A stretch of 64,000 nt of DNA, from positions 248,001 through 312,000 of the forward strand of contig NZ_QJSU01000003.1 of NCBI RefSeq assembly GCF_003217155.1, written 5' to 3'. The DNA is from Psychrobacter fozii. GTDB lineage: Bacteria > Pseudomonadota > Gammaproteobacteria > Pseudomonadales > Moraxellaceae. The position numbers and the translations under genes were made by a program. Positions 62,007 to 64,000 of the stretch are shown here, one piece after another. The notes under the pieces are model-generated. The model was given only the letters and a program-made list of their open reading frames with translations. It did not search any database and had not been told where the DNA came from. Position 1 is the stretch's first letter. Each line of letters starts with the position of its first letter.

Positions 62007-62555
62007 CTATTTATAGACGTTTATATAAGCGGGTGGCACTGCTAAAGTAAGCCAAACATTATTTTCTGCTTGATAAAACTTGCACCCATCTTCTTGCATT
62101 TTTTGACTATCAATATTTAATACAACAGGTCTACCATAACGCATGCCAGTTTTTACGGCTGTCTCATAATCTGCTGTCAAATGAACATATTGTCTGTCTT
62201 TTGATATAAGCCCTTCAGCGTTAATACTCTCAATGAACCGCTGAGCCGTACCATGAAACAAGCTTGCAGGAGGCGTTGTTTCTTCTAACTTCAAATCTAC
62301 TGATTGCAATGAGTGACCTTGCACGGCTCTAATATACTGACCATCGCTAGCAACTGAAAAACGTCCCTTCTTATCGTTCTCTACAATAGAATGTATTTGC
62401 TCTAAAGTAATATTATTGCCTGATGTATTGGCCAGTTGAATTAGGTCATTGATATCAGCCCATCCTTCGCTATCAAGTGTTAAACCTATAGACTCAGGCT
62501 CATGTCTTAGAATGTAGCTTAGAAACTTACTGGTTTCGATGTTAGTTTTTTTCAT
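62007..62555 (-). CDS. kptA: RNA 2'-phosphotransferase KptA/Tpt1
   Basis: 182 residues. The family removes a 2'-phosphate from RNA with NAD+, giving ADP-ribose cyclic phosphate. N-terminal winged-helix start SKFLSYILRHEPESIGLTLDSEGW, then LFHGTAQRFIESINAEGL, YVHLTADYETAVKTGMRYGRPVVL and a C-terminal NVWLTLAVPP match KptA/Tpt1 along the whole length, with the conserved Arg and His of the NAD site. Most bacteria lack the tRNA splicing that makes 2'-phosphate, so the bacterial role is obscure, and the gene is often gained by transfer. Confidence 0.92.
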   Translation of the reverse strand: MKKTNIETSKFLSYILRHEPESIGLTLDSEGWADINDLIQLANTSGNNITLEQIHSIVENDKKGRFSVASDGQYIRAVQGHSLQSVDLKLEETTPPASLFHGTAQRFIESINAEGLISKDRQYVHLTADYETAVKTGMRYGRPVVLNIDSQKMQEDGCKFYQAENNVWLTLAVPPAYINVYK

Positions 62556-63163
62556 GAGATTTTTCCAATAGGAATAATGGTTTCTATATTAACACTTATT
62601 CATTAGCATGCTGATTTGACATGGCTCTGTCAGCCTTATGACAGGTATCTATAGTAATGAAAATTTTTTAATTAAAACCACAGCACATAAACTTGAACAT
62701 GTAAGGGAGGGGGAAACTAGCAACTGTCTTTTTACATAGTGATTTTGATAAATAATCTAAATAGGGAGTAACTTCAATGAATAAGCATAACCTTAATGCT
62801 GATTGCTAAAATTGCATCAAACTAGGCGCAAGCCGACGATAATGTCGAGACCTTAGCTAGATTTGCAACAACGTTTGGGGTGATTTTAGCATCAGCCTTT
62901 CAGGGCAGTACTCTTTTTTGCCAATACATGGCAAAATTGTTTCACCTAGAATGACTAGGCATCAAAAATTTCACTGCCTATTGTCTAAAAAATAGTGACT
63001 GCCAGCACTACATTTGAATGTTCAACAGACTCTATAATAAGCTAGGTATTGTTTAGCTCGCTGAGATGTAATACATATTCAAACTATGCAGGATTCATCA
63101 TTTCCATCAACTGAATTTACTTCTTATACTTCAATTTATATGGCATACAAGAATAAATAAACT
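62556..63163. other. ~610-base spacer between kptA and a LysR gene
   Basis: No intact gene. A GGAG-led short frame at 62778 codes only MNKHNLNADC before a stop. The stretch 62778-62990 may be the remnant of a decayed gene. 63014-63028 repeats the right end of the element at 61926-61944. Confidence 0.5.
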
Positions 63164-64000
63164 ATGAAAACTGAAATCAAAACCCCACTAGCTTTTAGGA
63201 AGTATCCTTCAACGACTGCTTTACAGTGTTTTGAGACGGCAGCTCGACATTTAAGTTTCACTAATGCTGCGCAAGAAATGCATATGACTCAAAGTGCCGT
63301 TAGCAAGCAAGTTTCTCAGCTAGAAGAGATGTTAAACCTTTCTCTCTTTTACCGTACACATCAACGAATATCTTTAACACCTGCTGGAAAAGCTTATTAC
63401 ATCGAAGTTTTAGGTATTCTTAAGCATATTGAATTAGCGACTACGAACTTGATGTCACATAGTAGTAATACAGAAATACTCAAAATAGTAGCACATCCAA
63501 CTTTTTGCTCACGTTGGTTGATCCCTGCATTGAAGGGATTTAGCAAAGAATACCCGTTAATTACATTAGATATTAAGGAAGAGGTTTGTCCATTTTTTCC
63601 TGAAGACCAAAATGTTGATATCGCTTTTCTATATGGCGATGGTGTTTGGGGAGGCATGGAAACTATCAAATTGTTTGATGAATATTGTGTTGCAGTTTGT
63701 CAGCCCGAATACCTACAGGATAAGTCCTTGTGTCTCGATAATTTAGATGCATTTACATTATTGCAATTAAGCTCTCGCCCTAGTGCATGGTATGAGTATT
63801 TTAAACAGCAAAATATCAGCGTTGATGGAACATTTAGAGGTCCAAGGTTTGATACTTTTCATGCCTGTATTGCTTCCGCTTTACTTGGATATGGTATTGC
63901 CCTCGTACCGTTACGTTTGGTAGAACCGGAGCTGAAACTAGGAACATTAGTAACGGTGTGGAATTATGAATCAAAGGGTAGAGGAGCGTATTATATGTCT
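63164..64000 (+). CDS. LysR family transcriptional regulator, N-terminal part (cut by window end)
   Basis: 279 residues visible, with no stop before the edge. The helix-turn-helix region runs STTALQCFETAARHLSFTNAAQEMHMTQSAVSKQVSQLE (~residues 16-54), followed by LFYRTHQRISLTPAGKAYY, both standard LysR. The effector domain begins with LKIVAHPTFCSRWLIPAL and resembles the GcvA-type branch (FDEYCVAVCQPEYL). The ATG at 63164 has no convincing Shine-Dalgarno. The target gene would be upstream or further right; it is not visible. Confidence 0.9.
   Translation, partial: MKTEIKTPLAFRKYPSTTALQCFETAARHLSFTNAAQEMHMTQSAVSKQVSQLEEMLNLSLFYRTHQRISLTPAGKAYYIEVLGILKHIELATTNLMSHSSNTEILKIVAHPTFCSRWLIPALKGFSKEYPLITLDIKEEVCPFFPEDQNVDIAFLYGDGVWGGMETIKLFDEYCVAVCQPEYLQDKSLCLDNLDAFTLLQLSSRPSAWYEYFKQQNISVDGTFRGPRFDTFHACIASALLGYGIALVPLRLVEPELKLGTLVTVWNYESKGRGAYYMS

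Noticed and set aside
62778..62990. Functional short peptide MNKHNLNADC or a leader peptide
   Set aside because: Followed by stops and sequence without a regulated gene; more likely part of a decayed gene.

Overview
This window looks like a chromosomal segment of Psychrobacter or a close relative in the Moraxellaceae. The evidence is moderate-to-low GC with AT-rich spacers, a stand-alone RnfB next to nth, ClpB, GlxA-type regulators, two BCCT osmolyte carriers, and families of ~108-bp dispersed repeats with TATAGTC/GACTATA ends. The genus is inferred from gene content; I could not run a search. No tRNA, rRNA, CRISPR array or intact transposase was seen.

Layout. 0-7 kb: the 3' end of prfB, ppnP, two tandemly duplicated GNAT acetyltransferases, a type IB topoisomerase, an acyl-CoA synthetase/SDR pair and an L,D-transpeptidase. 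7-16 kb: clpB behind a sigma32-like promoter and flanked by inverted repeats, a PQQ-type sugar dehydrogenase lipoprotein and two BCCT transporters separated by a MITE. 16-28 kb: housekeeping genes on the minus strand (metK, nth, rnfB, nudC, a FimL-like protein, dnaQ-rnhA) plus small envelope proteins and a Tat-exported LD-carboxypeptidase. 28.9-35.7 kb: a GlxA/AraC regulator divergent from an acyl-CoA dehydrogenase/MDR reductase/SDR/SDR/CitE-like catabolic run. 36-44.6 kb: a three-gene ABC exporter, a TetR regulator, two glutathione transferases and two MFS transporters; identical-architecture palindromes (TGAACGNNCGTTCA) precede a GST and an MFS gene.

44.8-55.4 kb is the accessory region. 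It holds an McrB-like AAA+ GTPase/DUF2357-PD-(D/E)XK nuclease pair (a McrBC-type restriction module), an unknown protein with a small esterase, and an AcuR/AcuI-type pair in which acuI is broken by a 14-bp tandem duplication. It also holds two copies of an unrecognised gene family, each preceded by a long leader with the same conserved blocks, the same pairing layout and a compensatory base-pair change next to the ribosome binding site. This leader-RNA/HTH-like protein family is the best candidate here for an undescribed system.

55.5-64 kb: an IutA-like TonB receptor with a Fur box, a GDSL autotransporter esterase, arfB, an acidic unknown protein, kptA flanked by related repeat ends, and the start of a LysR regulator cut by the window edge.

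The repeats are a theme. Seven ~108-bp elements in three subfamilies are present, one inserted inside another. Two copies of a MITE with GGGCGTGTCC ends and TA flanks lie at 13.6 and 58.0 kb.
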